Origin: Neodiprion pinetum | Taxonomy: Eukaryota; Arthropoda; Insecta; Hymenoptera; Diprionidae | NCBI RefSeq assembly: GCF_021155775.2 | Contig: NC_060233.1 | Location: 33,201,077-33,265,076, forward strand | DNA: 64,000 nt | Direction: 5' to 3' | Part shown: piece by piece, positions 36,401-50,291 of the stretch | How the letters are laid out: each line of letters starts with the position of its first letter | How positions within the stretch are numbered: the first letter of the stretch is position 1 | Notes under the pieces: generated by a model | What the model saw: only the letters and a program-made list of their open reading frames with translations | Database searches by the model: none | What the model was told of the DNA's origin: nothing | Program-made: the position numbers and the translations under genes

Positions 36401-39400
36401 GTACGAATGTATGTACGAATGTACGGATCGACTAAGGCCACCTTAACAGCGTTTAGACATGTCACGCGCCATATGTCGCAATGTCGACAGCCGACTTGGT
36501 AGCGCACTGTAATAATTATTTCAAAACTGAATATACGTGTACGGTAATGATAAACGGAAATCGACGTCCTAGCGTGTCGCCAAAACTTATGTTTACACGG
36601 ACAAAGGCTCGCCCGATGGGGAACCAAGATAAACTGATTTCAGCAAATGGAGTGGATTATTATCTCCGTTTTCAAAACTTTTTCTTTCACGGTTACACCG
36701 TAAAACGCGCCATTTTTGCTGACGGCTAACGACTATTACCGATGCGAATCTAAAAGTAAGAAGCGTGCCGTGAATGAAAGGCAAGGTTGAAGCGTGGCCT
36801 TTATTCCGCGTAGACAACCGCCGCAAGCATACGAAATTCCGACGCGGTACGAAAGGTATTCAAATTTGTGGTCATAAGTGGCTTGAATGTGAACTGCAGA
36901 AGCAAGGATCAGACGCGTTCCTCGCACGCGCGCATCTCTAAACTACACGCTCAATGGGCGCGCATGTATAAGCATGCCTGCTGGATAAACGTATGCGCAA
37001 GCATGATGTATCTTAGGAATATGCAGTAGATATACAACAAGGAAAGGCAAGGCAACGATCGACGCGCCATTCAAATGAATCAATCTTTGCGAATACTTAA
37101 TCCTCTGGGCCCTCTTCTTAAATATTCATCAACAAGAGACAGCGTGTCTCCTTTTACGACGGGGATCCTGATCAGAAATTACAATATTTGCTTAATAATT
37201 GTTCCGCCGTTCCTTCGATCGGGTCGTATGTGGTTCACTGTGCTACGCCTACCTGCAAATGGTTACCTACCTGTAAAAGTATAAGTAGTAGAATCCAAGT
37301 TTTACTTGTATGTTCAGCACATCGATAGTAATTCGAGTAATTGTTTTGTTGCCGACGACAAAACGTTTGGCGTGTTGAATACGAAATGGAAATATGTATG
37401 GAAACTGCTAGGAGATCAAGAATCCTCGAAACTTGATCTATGAAAATTCGACTACTGATACTATAACGAAAATAGTTCTAGCTCGAACAAACATCGAAAG
37501 AACAATAGCAAGAAATGAAGAATAATCTTGTTTCCAAGCATGAAGAGCAAGTCTCGATGGGGGGAATATTTTAAAAAAGGGTTTCTTCCTGGAGCGCGAA
37601 GGAGGTGGTACGCATGCGGCGCAGCGGTTTCGATAGCGCATAGATCATCGGCGATCGTTGGATCGGATGAAAGTGCGTGTACCTCGACGTGCGAGGATCC
37701 CAGCAGCCCTTAAATAGATCGTAATTCGAGTATCGGCTATAAATCTGGGTCATAAAGATGTCCGTACTCTTGTACTAAACGGGGTGAAAATGGGCCCGGA
37801 AATGTCCTCGAGAAGGGCCTCAGGACGTTGGATAGAATTGGAGCGCGCGGGCCTTACGCCTCGAGAAGTGATCTACATACCATTGTGCGGTGAGATTTAT
37901 AGCGGTTGAAGGGCCAAAAAGTTGCTTCCGACTGTAGCCACCAACGTTTTCGAGGATGAGATCTTTATCGGTAGAGTAAGTATACCTTTTCCCGACGTTT
38001 GCACTCTGCTGCAGGTACCAAGGGCAAGAGACTCGAAGAAATGGTTATAAACATCAGGGGTTAATCGTTACGCAACGGAGAAGTTGGCGGAAATTCGAAG
38101 CACAAATGCCATCGTTTCCACGCGTCAATTGTATTTGACTCAGAGGTTTAGAAAATCCACGTTCAAAAATACAGCCGTAATATTTTTGTTGAGAAAAGTA
38201 CAGGTAGATTTTACTCTCACATACCCCAGGGTTATTATATTGCTCGATAAAAGCGGCGTATATATAAATATTTTTAATCGGAAGGGGAAAAACAAGTCAA
38301 AGAAGAGAAAAATGAGAGCACTCCCCGGTGAAAAAATTGAAGGAATAAAAAAAAAAGTACGGTGCAGTGTTTAGACGTAGGTAACCTATATATACCTACA
38401 TATATACCTGTGTATATAGGGAAAGTATTTGGCGTGCGAAGAAAGGCTTTCTTTTCTTTTCTTCCTCACGGGGCGAGTACGGGATGGAAAAATGTGGGAT
38501 AAAAAAAAAGAGGCCAGGATAAAAAAAAAAAAAAACACGTAAAAGCTTCGGAGCTCCGGAGTCGAGAAGAGAGAGACGAAGACGAAGGAAAAACGAGAGG
38601 GGGAGAGAGATGGAATTATACACGGGGAGGGGTGGCGGCCGACAATGCCGCATTTAAATTAAATTTAAAGTGTCATCCCCTGGGCGCGCATTGTTGAGCA
38701 TCGTGACGTTAGTCCGCCGCTCGGCAAAACCCGCCCCAGAAAACCCTGGGGGAAGAAAACCGACCGTATCAAGTTCTGACGGCTCTGATCCGTGCGCGAA
38801 AGAAAATTAAAACTGGCCAAGCCAAAAGGACAGCAAAGAGGGAAGGGGGAAAGGAAATTTACCCTCGAATATCCTTCCCGGATTGGGACCCCATATTCCC
38901 CAGATAAGTCTCCTTCAAGGTGAATATTACCCCAGAGATAGGGAAAAGAAGACAAAGTTCAAAATTGACGCATCAAAAGAATTCATAAAAACTATAAGGC
39001 ACGTTCCGTCAAAAAGCTGTACAAGCATAATCCGACCGCATCAAATCACGACGAGATGAACCGTCGCTGCGCGATACGGAATTCAAGGAGGATTTACCGT
39101 GTCGGGGAGTGATCGCGTATTAATATCTGTCGGTACATCAGAAACGATAGTAAGTCATACTTATCGAAAAAGTTTATGAAAGATGAAACGTCCGTATTGT
39201 CAAGGCGAACGACTTTTGTTCGGAACAATTTTTCATTGCACAACTTTACAAAGCTCGAAGAAATATATTACGGCTATAATAATTTCACTCTCTCACTTGA
39301 GGAAAGGAAAGTTTTATCGATATCCCGATGCTTGTAGCTCCACAACGAAAGCTTATACATTGTATAACTCCCTCGAAACGATTATGTTATACATATACAT

Positions 39401-40599
39401 TCTACCAATCTTTTCAGTCCTTGAGTACAAGTATTTGCAACGGAGGGAATTCCCCGATGTATCATCTCCTCGTGCGTGGCGTCGAGCTCGTTACCTAAAC
39501 TGTAGATACTCGCGGTCTCTCTCTTTCTCTCTCTCTATCTCTTTCTCTCGATATTAAGAGTCGTGAATAAGCCCGGTTATAAAGATTTCTGTAAATATAT
39601 ACGAGGCACAAAAGAACCGGGTAAGCAAAAGTCTAGACCGATTCTATTCACATGAGAGTATCTATCCTCTCCTTATACACGCTAAAGTAATAGATCACAA
39701 TGCGAGGGGTATAATTTATCACCACTTATAACAAGGAGCCGCAAGTTTCTGCATATTTCAACCCCTCCCTTCCCTCCATCCCTCCCACTCACCCGTTCGC
39801 GAGGGTGGTTCAGGATGAGCTGCTATATACGCGTCGTAGTCCTGCAGCGGGAATGGGAGCGTGGAAGACAGGCGAGTCGAGCGAGGCAGGCAAGCAGGCA
39901 GACGTTATTTATTCGTCGCCATTATGTCACAAGGCACGCGGAATATTGTTCAAGACATCGCGCATACATTAGGCGAACCTTTTATTACACCGCAACCACT
40001 TATTTGTTAACATAATAAAGCATGTTACGACAAGGACGACAAGGACGAGATGAGAGCGAAGAGAGAAGCGAGGTCGCGGGGAACTCGGGCCGGCTAAAAC
40101 GCGTACCGCGACCATTTCTCGGGGGAAATGGGAAATGGGAAACGGAAAACGAGAGAAAGACCGACCGAGGCCTTTTCCGTCAGCTTTTAGTCACGCCGGA
40201 TGCCGATACGAATATCATTTGTATTACCGACTTCCGGAGCGAGAAAAGTTCGTGCGCTGCTCGTAAAGCGTGTGACGCTTCACCCCCTCCTAATGAGCGA
40301 AAATTAAAGAACAGAAAAGATACGATGGAAAAAAGAGAAGGAAAAATTGACGAACGGACGAGATTACTTGGATTTCCTCATTCTGAACCCGGGAACGAAC
40401 GGGCGAAGGTATAAAGCATACGGTACAAGGTACCCAGGTCTAGGTATATAACGCGTGGCGTCATTTATACCTGCACATCACGGATGTTTCCGCAGGAGCC
40501 GCGAGTGGCCCCCTAAATTCTGGAGGACAAAGTGATCCCCCAACAGTGGAATGGACTGGTGCAGATGCACGGTGAATATATCCCCTAATTGCGCGAAGG

Positions 40600-40624
40600 A
40601 TCGATCTATCGATTTGTATCGATA
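40600..40624. promoter_or_regulatory. ATCGAT/TATCGATA cluster (DRE or BEAF-like)
   Basis: ATCGAT at 40600-40605, TATCGAT at 40607-40613 and the full palindrome TATCGATA at 40617-40624 lie within 25 bp. In Drosophila TATCGATA is the DREF element, and CGATA clusters bind the insulator protein BEAF-32. Whether these proteins operate in this species is unknown, so the role is inferred. Confidence 0.3.
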
Positions 40625-43600
40625 CTCGGCCCGGCTTCGCTAACCAAGCACAAAGCGTTGGGCTAATGACAACCAGAGACAAGGGGTCGGATTTGAAACC
40701 CCATCTGCTTTTAGTACCGAATCTTCCCATGGACTGATACTTGACTCGAGCATCGCAACTATTGATTAACTTCTGACACTAATCGATTCGCATTCACACC
40801 GATTATTTTTCCCACCGCTCCACCCTTCTCGCATAACGCTTATGCTTTTTACTTCAATTTCTCGTTCACGTCAATTTTTTTCTCCCAAATACCTCCGCAC
40901 GAGGGGAAATTTTCACCTCGGACAAAAAATGTTTCAAAAATATGCGAATTTAATCAAAATCTGTTTTCTATCGCAACTGTCAATTACAGTGATACTTGCA
41001 ATTTTTTTTACACAGGCATGTATGCACCTGTAGTGTTAGCTACGTTCCGTAGTGTTGCATTGCTTTACTAAAAAAAAAAAATTGCTGCTCCTTCGTTTAA
41101 CCTAGTAGATGGTATTTTGAAAGTGCAGCACACGGGGATGAACAGGGTATCGTTTTCCGATGCATGGGGGTCCAAGGTGTCGAGGGGCTTCCAAGCGCCA
41201 TGTACCAGCGTGACTCCAACTTTTCACACCATATCCACGTGACCATATTTTCTATTAGGGATGTTTTGCGCCGATAGTTTCCACCGGTTAGCCCTAGCAG
41301 CTGTTTTCTTGTTTACGAAAATAACACCGCGGTACCAGCTTTTCGATTTGTCTTATACGCGAAATTCGCTTAGCCACTCGCTGTCGAAAATTTAGCGGAT
41401 TTCACGAAACTCGGTCACGTAGTAGAACAGCTGAGCTGTTCAAACACTTCGCAACTTCATTGACACCGCAGACAACAATTATTGCGAATATTCATTGACG
41501 TTCGAAACGCCGTTAAACTTACGGAAGAGGTAAAATACGTAAAATTTTTACCACGTTCGTCCACGAAGTTTTATCTTTGCAAGTTACACTGCTGACAGCT
41601 GTTAATATTTGCAGCACTAGTACGGACTCGTGTTAACACAAACGTACGTTTTCGAATATCCTATTTTGCTCGATTAAATGGTCGGCATAATGATCTTGAG
41701 CACAGTGTTGTGAGAAAAACACTTCATTCATGTCAACGCTTGTCGTTTCGAAAGTGTTTCAAAAAAGAATTCTATTTTTAGCAAATCTAACGAATTTCGC
41801 ACAGTTACCATTGGTTCGCCAGCTGATCTGCTGCAAAGTCTTCTATGAAATATCATGTACCGCCTTCGGTAAACTCAAGGAATTTGCACATCTTTAAGCC
41901 TTTCAAGAATAACTGCAAATACCGCGATAATAATTTTCGAGTGTATCGCCTTATTCCTGAGATGCTGCGGTGCTTGTGAATTATGCAACAGAGACGAAAA
42001 GGGTATACGTATAATGGGTGGCTACGTTATTATCGTCGTTATGCGATAAAGGTTATGTACGTAGACGTTGAAATTTCGTACAAATGAAATTCAATGTGTG
42101 TATATAAATACGTGCGACTAAGCAGCGTATATATTTATTAATTATATAACGCGGTGGCTATTGGCAATATCGTATTTCTAAAGGCTTCCCGTTTAATTAG
42201 TACGGGAACAGAGCTAAAAGACGTATAATATCCGAAAGCAAATACACGCGTAAAGATGAACAATTAATTGCGTAATGATCAGTGAATAAGGGCGAAGGTG
42301 CGTATATAATATACGCCCAGAGAGATGCCCACGTAACTCGGAAGATCGAATTGGGATCGAGTTTCGAGCGGAAATATGGTCATTGAATGGACAATGATAC
42401 CGATACACGACAAAGCTCGAACATTTCTTTGGGGTTCGGTTATAGCTGATATGGTCAGTTCCCCGAGTTGCGTTACGTTGCGTCAATGGCTCAGCAATTG
42501 CACGGCTGTCGCGGATAACGTGTCGTGGACAAACGACGCCGCTCCGTCCATTCATCACCGTCTATTTTCACCTCTGAACCGTTTTTGTCCTCCGTCTCAT
42601 CTCAGGCTCATTCATGATCCGATATACATCCATCCGTACCTGTATAAACCGAAGTGCGTGAGTCTCCGACACCCGAATCACGCGTTCGTACTTAACGTGA
42701 CGCGCATTACCCGGTAGCCGCGTATTTTACGATCATCCTCGCGATAAATTCACTAGAATTACGTCGGATGGGGGGAAGAAGTTGATTAATTAATCAATCG
42801 AATAATTCGAGGAAGTGGAAGAAACGTGAACGATGCAAACTACCGGATTGTAAAAGATATTGGATCCGTACAACAACGAATCGTCGACTTCTTGCTCCGC
42901 ACAGCGAATCATCGTCGCGGGGTAGCAGCGAAGAAGAAAATAAATGGAACAAGCATAATCCGTGAAACGCATAAAATTTTGTCACACCGCGTTGCTTCTT
43001 GTTTTTTCAACCTCGGGATCCCCACATTTTTTGCTACTTCCCCGTCGGACACCAGATCGAAAACATCAGGCCCACAAAAAAGGCCATGAATTTAAAATTA
43101 TCTGTTGCCGCGCGTCTAGCGTCTCGAGCAAGTGCAGCAGCCAGCGGAAGGAAAGCGCTCGGAGCGATTCGCCCTGTAGCCGTTCGACGTCAAATTCCAT
43201 GAAATCGAATTGAAAATGATCGATACGCTTCCCATCGAATCTATAGAGAGAATCGGGTCTCGGTACGGGTGGATGAAAAAGCTACCTGGTCTTACCTGCC
43301 TTCATATATGATCCGCTGCAGTTCGCCGCAGGGTTTTAAAACCTGTCAACCGTCGACCGAAACTATACATATCCGTATACATTATACACACGTGCGTTTA
43401 GGTAGGTATCCGTATACGCGCACACCAACCGAACAAATTGAACGTGTCCCCACGATTTTTAATAAATCGATTTACTCACGCACTCCGCGCTTCCCCTCGG
43501 ACAATGCGCCGACAAATCGAACGGCAAAGCGGTTTAAAAAATGGTTAACCGAAAGAAAATAAAGATCCTATGGGTAACCGATGAGAAAAATGTGGAGAAA

Positions 43601-46420
43601 TAAAAAACAGAATTTGCAATACCTCGGTCGCGTAACATACGTCGGGTTGGTATAGTTGCGCAGTTTCCGAAGAACCTGCTCCTCTCGATCTATGGTAAAC
43701 TGTACCCTTCGAATACGATTTACAGAGATTACACGTTTCCTTCGTAACGTGGAGCTTGCAAACGAAATACCAAACATCGCTAATTCAACACCTTCGGCTG
43801 CCGTATTTCTTCGATTATATCAGGTACCTACGCGATACAAGTGGAATTGAGAAACGACGATCGAAGCGATTCGGGGCCACCCGTTAAATCGCGAGGCACA
43901 AACCATATGGGGGCCATGCGTATAGGTGCAGAATGTACCATCACCATACGCGAGTGTATAACAAACCGGTGACTTTATATTATGTATATCATTGTTTGTT
44001 CAGCCGTTGTCTGCAGGCTGACGAAGACGACAAAGGAAGCTTCCCGATGCATTTATACAGTAGTTATAACTACAGGTATATTATAGATGCGTTTATACCG
44101 CAACAGAGTGTATATAATACACAACAAGGAATTGTCGGAGAAAAGTTGGAGCCACCATCAATATAAATAAGAGGTTAAACTTGCAACGACGAGGGCAGCA
44201 CGCGCACGCTCCGAGTGATGTTATATTATATCGTGCCCCATAATGCACGGTGGAGACATTAAGGTGGAGTAATCCACGCTACAATGAGTCTCGATAATGA
44301 AGCTACAAGTAGACGAGCTACGTCCAAGAAACCATTTTGAATTCCTGAATAAATTACTGACGAATAAAAACAACCACTAGGTGCTGAGACTCTACCGAGT
44401 CTATTGGTGAATATCCCAAATAGTTTCATACGTCGGTACAGATGTTTTCTATTTCTTGAGACAAGAAAAAGAAATTCAATTATTACTTGCAACGACCATA
44501 TGGAATTTCGTTGTATTTGTTTTTTCTTTTTTTTTAAATGTAGACGGCAAAGGCAATACTCTACATGAATTTCCCCAATTTATTACATTGGAGTTCGCAA
44601 TGAAGAAACGTTCGGAAAATTCACTTTGTCGCGGCCTCTCCCTTGACCCTGTAACATGTGTACCGAAGCTTTTCACGTCCCACCAACCGAACCGCGTTTT
44701 TGCCGCGTGGGCATCGATTTCGATGAAATTCCAATGTATGGCGAAGCTTGTCTCGACTTGTGCACGACCACGTACAAGTAGTTCCTGATCTACAGAGGGT
44801 TTGATCTTGAGAAAAGAAATTTTAATATAAGAAAAAGTCGACCAACTGAGCAGAAAAGAAAAAATCATATGATTACGAGGAAATTTCAACTGCCCACGTT
44901 TTCAAGGATGTTGGTTGGCACAAAAAAATTTTGCCTTCCCCGACGATGTATCGATAAATTTGTAATGTCGAGAAGGCGATTGCCTCCAATTTCATCGAAT
45001 CACTTGCAAAACATTACAGCTGTACAATAGGGATAAAGCTGAAATACATGAATAACTTTACGGTCTCGTGATCGCTTGCCAATGGACAAAAAAAATGTCT
45101 CATTGCCAGATAATGAGAATTTCTTGCTCGTTTAGCTCGACAATCCTTCGTATACACCGGCAGCTTTCGCATGTACCAGATAGGTACTTTACGGAGTTTC
45201 ACAAGGCTCGATAATAGAAGGAACGAACGAAAGAAGCGGGCCGACCGATTGAGGTAAGAATTTTCGATATGCACACATCGTGCAGAGGTGTGTTACAGGT
45301 ACAGCTAGAATGAAGTAACGACTGCCGCAGTACCCTGCATTTATTTCAGTAATATCGGCATACGTATACAGAGTATGCCTGAGTATGGGTATGGGTATGG
45401 GTATATACCGCAAGCTGTACATATTATAAGGCTCCTTTTCTCGCGCTCCTCATTTGGTGTCTGTCATTGAATGAACGTTCATTATGGTGCCTCCCGGACT
45501 AACAATCAGGTTCATTTTGTCTCTCTGGCTTGGTTGACAATGGATAGCACACTCAGTCGCTCCGCGCGCGTCTCTTGCCGAGGCACCGCCATCTTGACTT
45601 CACCGCGATGTTCTTTTGTGGTCTTATAAAGCAGCCCAAGAAGAAAACGATGGGGGCACGGTACGGTGCACCTCCTTCTCCTCCTCCCCCTCCTGCTCCT
45701 CATCTTTCCCGCTCCCTCCTTCCTCTCGAACTTATACCATGCAGCTCTTTCTCTTCTTCGTCCAAACGAAAAGGACAGGCCGGAGACAAGCATGATGAAG
45801 ACGAAGAAGAAGAAAGAACCAGAAGAAGAGGAAGATGTACCAAAGAGCTACCGTACAATTCACCCTCCTGCGCATTTGTAATATGTCATTCTCTGTACTC
45901 TGGTTCACATTTTTTTTTTATTCTCACTTTTTATAAATCGATCGTATAATCAATTATGTTACAATATTTATCAAATACCACGTTGAAATTATAAACTTAG
46001 TATTAAAGAAAAAAAATTTTCTCTTGTCATCGCGTTTTTCTTCATTTTTTTTTTCTTTTCAGCGAAACAATTTCTACTTGCAAGTTAGCAATGAATTTAA
46101 TGTATGAGAGTCGAAAATGAGCTTGGAAAAGTGTACCCAGAATTGCCCTTAGTTGAGTGAAGAACGCGTTGGGCGGTCTTGTGTTTTGTTATTTATTTAC
46201 TTTTTTCTTCCTTTTCCATCTATTTTCACTTTGTCCATACTCTTTTTTTCTTATTCACGGTTAAGCAGGCAGCCAATCAGAATCCTCGAAGAAACAGGCT
46301 GGCATCATATCGCGTCGCGGGAGAGTCGAGAGACGAGAGACGGAGTAAAAAATAAAGAATTACATTTCTATAAGCCTCAAGTCGCTCGCTCGCTTTCGGT
46401 TCGTTCGTTCGTTCGTATTG

Positions 46421-46487
<67 letters not shown>

Positions 46488-49400
46488 CACCACAATAATC
46501 GACGATGTATTATATAACGTGTACTGCAGGGTATAAACATGATGTCATTCGCGTATATAGTCGAGTGCATTTTATAACATCAGAAAAATTTTTCACCGTC
46601 GAAGTATTTTTATACGCATATCTTACGTTACACGTGTAACAGGTCCGAACGTAGTATGTTATGTACCACGAAGGGATGGAAAGCAAAGTTTGAAACCACC
46701 GTGTCTACCCGAAAGTCCCGTTATACTTTATACGAATTAATTGCAATTAGCGCAACGAACTCGGTAGGTACCTATTTACACGCCATATTCATACCTACAC
46801 GCGTATATAATAATATACGTCAGGTCACGTGACGTCGATGTCAAATAATTACATTTTACACCGCGCAACAAGCGCACTTACTCGTGATTCGGTGTAAGCC
46901 GTTACACGCGGTGTACATGAAGACTTGTACCACAGAAATTGAGAAAAACAATTAGCAATTGCTTGGCGTAAAATGATAATTGAAAGCAAAGTACAGTTGA
47001 GAACGATCGAGTGACGCTCGGAAATGTGAAAAACTGCAATGTATATAACGTTTTCGAATTGAAGAATTTTTTTCGTCGAATTCAATTACCTTTATATGGC
47101 TCGGTAATAAATAATAAAAATGAACTTGTACCGAAAGTAAAATTTAAATTTACAACGCGATACCGTTTGATCCTACAAGGGGATTGCAGTTGACCATTCG
47201 AAACCATAGCATTTTTCGAGGGTTAGAAGTGAATACTGGGATAGATTGACAAAGAGGACTATATAATGGGTGCGACAGGCAGATGTAGTTTTGGCGATGG
47301 CAAAGCCTACGACAAACGTAGGAAAATAGATATACCTCATACCTAGTCGCCTCATCGCACGGTTACCGGCTATGGGTAGGTAGACGCATATACGTATACG
47401 TTATATTACATTATACACAGACATATTTTTGCCAAACGATTGCACAATGCAGCAGAAGAAAAGAAACGGACACATACGGAGTGTGTGTATGTATATATTG
47501 TGCCAGCGGTCAATTTGTTCAATGGACAATGCGATAACTTTTCGACAGTGCAGTATTTTGTTGGCACTATAGCCGCTGTACGGACATAAATCAATTCGTC
47601 CAGATGTTGGGTATATTCTCCCTGAAGTGAGCTAAGAACCCTGGAATCGCTTCTACGCTCTCGATGCGAAGAAATTTTCGAAATGTATAATGTAAGGCAT
47701 AATCAAAAGTCGAAGAGCTCTGTTGCAGTCTCTGATGTTGGACACGCTGCATGGGGAGAAGAAAACGTGGATCTTACGGTATGAAGTTGGTCGGTTTTCG
47801 ATACTAGCGTTACCGATGTTTGTGAAAGGATAATCGGAGCGTCGTTACAATCCGTATATTTTTAATATTTTATCAATTTGCTCGGAAGCTTTATTTTCAC
47901 AATCGTCGGGTTATCGCCATCGTTTCATCGATCAGTTTTGTGCTCGATACAATGAGGCGCAATAATAGAAGGACTGCTATTTATTTTTACCCAACAAGGC
48001 AGAGGAAATTGTGATTATTATTCGTTTAATTAACCCTGATTGTGTCGCGTTAAACAATGAACTTCAATTAATATAACGAACCAATTACACTCCACAGAGA
48101 AATACACGTGTATATTAATGTCTTTCGGTAGGTATACGCGCTGTACATTATACAATACATTATACAATATTATACATACCCCTGTTCGAGTCAGGTTAAC
48201 GATTCGTATAAACGGGATATCTCCCGTTGAATTGGCTTCAACAATAAGCTCTCGGCAACTGAAATTCCAAGAATTAATCCAGCAAACCGACGTCTTTCCA
48301 AACGTCTCAACTACGTGAAAACCAGTGGAAAAGAAGAAGAAAAAGAGACGCAATAATTGTGTAACTGTAAACGCGACTTGAAGATCGATTAGTTTAATAA
48401 ACTCAACATTCCGAGCTTCGATTGTTATTCGGATATTCCGCCACCAAGCTGCAGCACGAACCAGCCTACACTGCATTCTTTCCTCTGCAGATAACAAGCT
48501 GCCAGTCATGCATTACCGGCTGAGATGCGTTAGGTCTGGTAAAAAGGACATCTGCACTTGATGTGAAAAACGACGTCGGTACGAACACATACGAGACAAC
48601 AAGAGAGATAGTCGAATTACCTGCACAAACTGAGGTTTGAACTTGACGAATCAAATACGAAGATAAAAACAATTTTGGCGGAAGGAATGAATTATAATTC
48701 GTTTCTGAAATCCAATGACTAAATTGATCTCTGCTGCAGGTCAACTTCCGAGTCAGTAAAAACAAATCCTACAGATTTGTGAGTCGGTACTTGAAAATTT
48801 CAAACTCGCAAGACGGTCGGTAAGTTCTCCGCTTGTTACCTACGAGTTTTGCTCATCGGATAAACGAAAATCAAATAGGTAAAGGGGATCGGACGAAGCG
48901 GTGGAACGAAGGAGGGAATAACCGAGTGTCGTCGACGGGGCGGCACCGTTCAAAGTTTTGAAAGGCTGAAAAGAGATCGCCGGACAATGGGGACAGAAAC
49001 GGGATTTAAGGATTCCGATATCCCCGATCCGATGGCGCCTGTCCGGCACAGAGTAGTGGATCTGAATTGGATCGCATTAGCCACAAAGGCACAAAGGGGA
49101 ACGACGCTGCCGCCTTTCCTTCGCAACGCCGTTGCGCGTGCAACAAGGGGGATTGAGAGAGCGGATGGCTTTGAGTGGCTCGAAATGGGATTTGTATCTC
49201 CTCGGCTCTTATATGCACGTACGAGATATATACACCCATCCTGGATGAGATACACGTGTATAATGGTACGCCAAAGGATTTATCGCTTGCACAATGCGCG
49301 TTGAACAAACATCACTCTGTGTCGTATCAAACGGAGAGGATTAAGCTTTGAAGATTATTAATAACCGGCTACCCGACGCTGCGTCACGAGACGAAAAACA

Positions 49401-49624
49401 AGAAAAAGTTAGTTGAGACGGAAAAAAGATATGAAGAAAAAGAATGAAGAAAAAAAACGTACCTACCAAGCAATCCCGACCGTGAGTGGAATTTTGTGTG
49501 GAGCAAATTGATCGCTGGTAATTGTGATTATTGAATTAAGACATTCTGTTCCTTTTTTTTTTACTATCTCTCTCTGTCTGCCTACGAAGATGCGAGAGAG
49601 ATGAAACTCCTCGTATATATATAT
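40625..49624. other. Intergenic stretch without recognisable genes
   Basis: No supportable gene. It contains a TATGGG hexamer patch at 45383-45406, a CTC/AGA-rich segment around 45670-45835, CTCG/CGTT tetranucleotide patches near 46383-46416 and a long CA microsatellite at 46422-46485. Open frames here look like chance or low-complexity translations. Confidence 0.6.
46422..46485. repeat. (AC)n microsatellite, 64 bp
   Basis: Thirty-two uninterrupted AC units, immediately preceded by CTCG and CGTT tetranucleotide repeats (about 46383-46416). Confidence 0.97.
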
Positions 49625-50275
49625 TAGGGTGCTTTTTTTTTGGACTATATTTTTTTTTTTCGGTCCCATCGTGAAATTTTGTTGGAAATACAACAAAAAA
49701 AATTCCCTGAAAGATTGAGCCCTTAATATTAATATTAAGTGCTCGCCCAAGGCATGTAAAGATTTCCCGCTTAAAATACACGTAAACTTCAATTTTTTTC
49801 TTTAAAACATCTACAGTTCAGAGGCATTCTATGGTGTAGTCTAGGACGTCAGTAGGTTTTCTTCGGAATGAAATGCTCTACAAAAATTTCCTACAAATTT
49901 GTTGAATATTTTTTTTTTGTAGCTCCTGTTATTTACGAGATACGGGCAAAAAAACAAGAATTTCATGAAAAAATTGGGTTTGGGTGGCCCGTACGACTTC
50001 GCCGGTGTGAGCACTTTTGTAGAGCATTTCATTCCGAAGAAAACCTACTGACGTCCTAGACTACACCATAGAATGCCTCTGAACTGTAGATGTTTTAAAG
50101 AAAAAAATTGAAGTTTACGTGTATTTTAAGCGGGAAATCTTTACATGCCTTGGGCGAGCACTTAATATTAATATTAAGGGCTCAATCTTTCAGGGAATTT
50201 TTTTTGTTGTATTTCCAACAAAATTTCACGATGGGACCGAAAAAAAAAAAATATGGTCCAAAAAAAAGCACCCTA
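49625..50275. mobile_element. Near-perfect fold-back MITE, copy 1
   Basis: A 651-bp palindrome bounded by TA on both sides, with terminal sequence GGGTGC (49627) and GCACCC (50268-50273). The arms, 49625-49885 and 50015-50275, are about 260 bp each. They differ by one substitution (GGACTATAT against GGACCATAT) and two one-base homopolymer differences. The loop is about 130 bp. TA flanks suggest TA target-site duplication, as in Tc1/mariner-type elements; the superfamily is not certain. Open frames of 63-109 codons on both strands are mirror images from the two arms and show no transposase motif, so this is a non-autonomous element. Transcribed, it would form a long double-stranded hairpin. 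Confidence 0.88.
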
Positions 50276-50291
50276 AATTATATATATATAT

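Larger units (their letters stand above)
26205..40599. other. Intergenic stretch without recognisable genes
   Basis: No coding sequence or RNA gene can be supported. Features are a 10-bp-arm palindrome at 26791-26815, a CTC-rich tract near 28617-28650, an 18-base A run near 29488, a 17-base G run at 30471-30487, a 9-base C run at 33582-33590, an 11-base G run at 35202-35212, and A-rich runs near 38500-38535. One long open frame on the minus strand (28160-28810) is listed separately as doubtful. Confidence 0.6.

Noticed and set aside
45383..45406. TATGGG repeats as a telomere-like array
   Set aside because: Only about three units, and the motif is not the usual insect TTAGG repeat.
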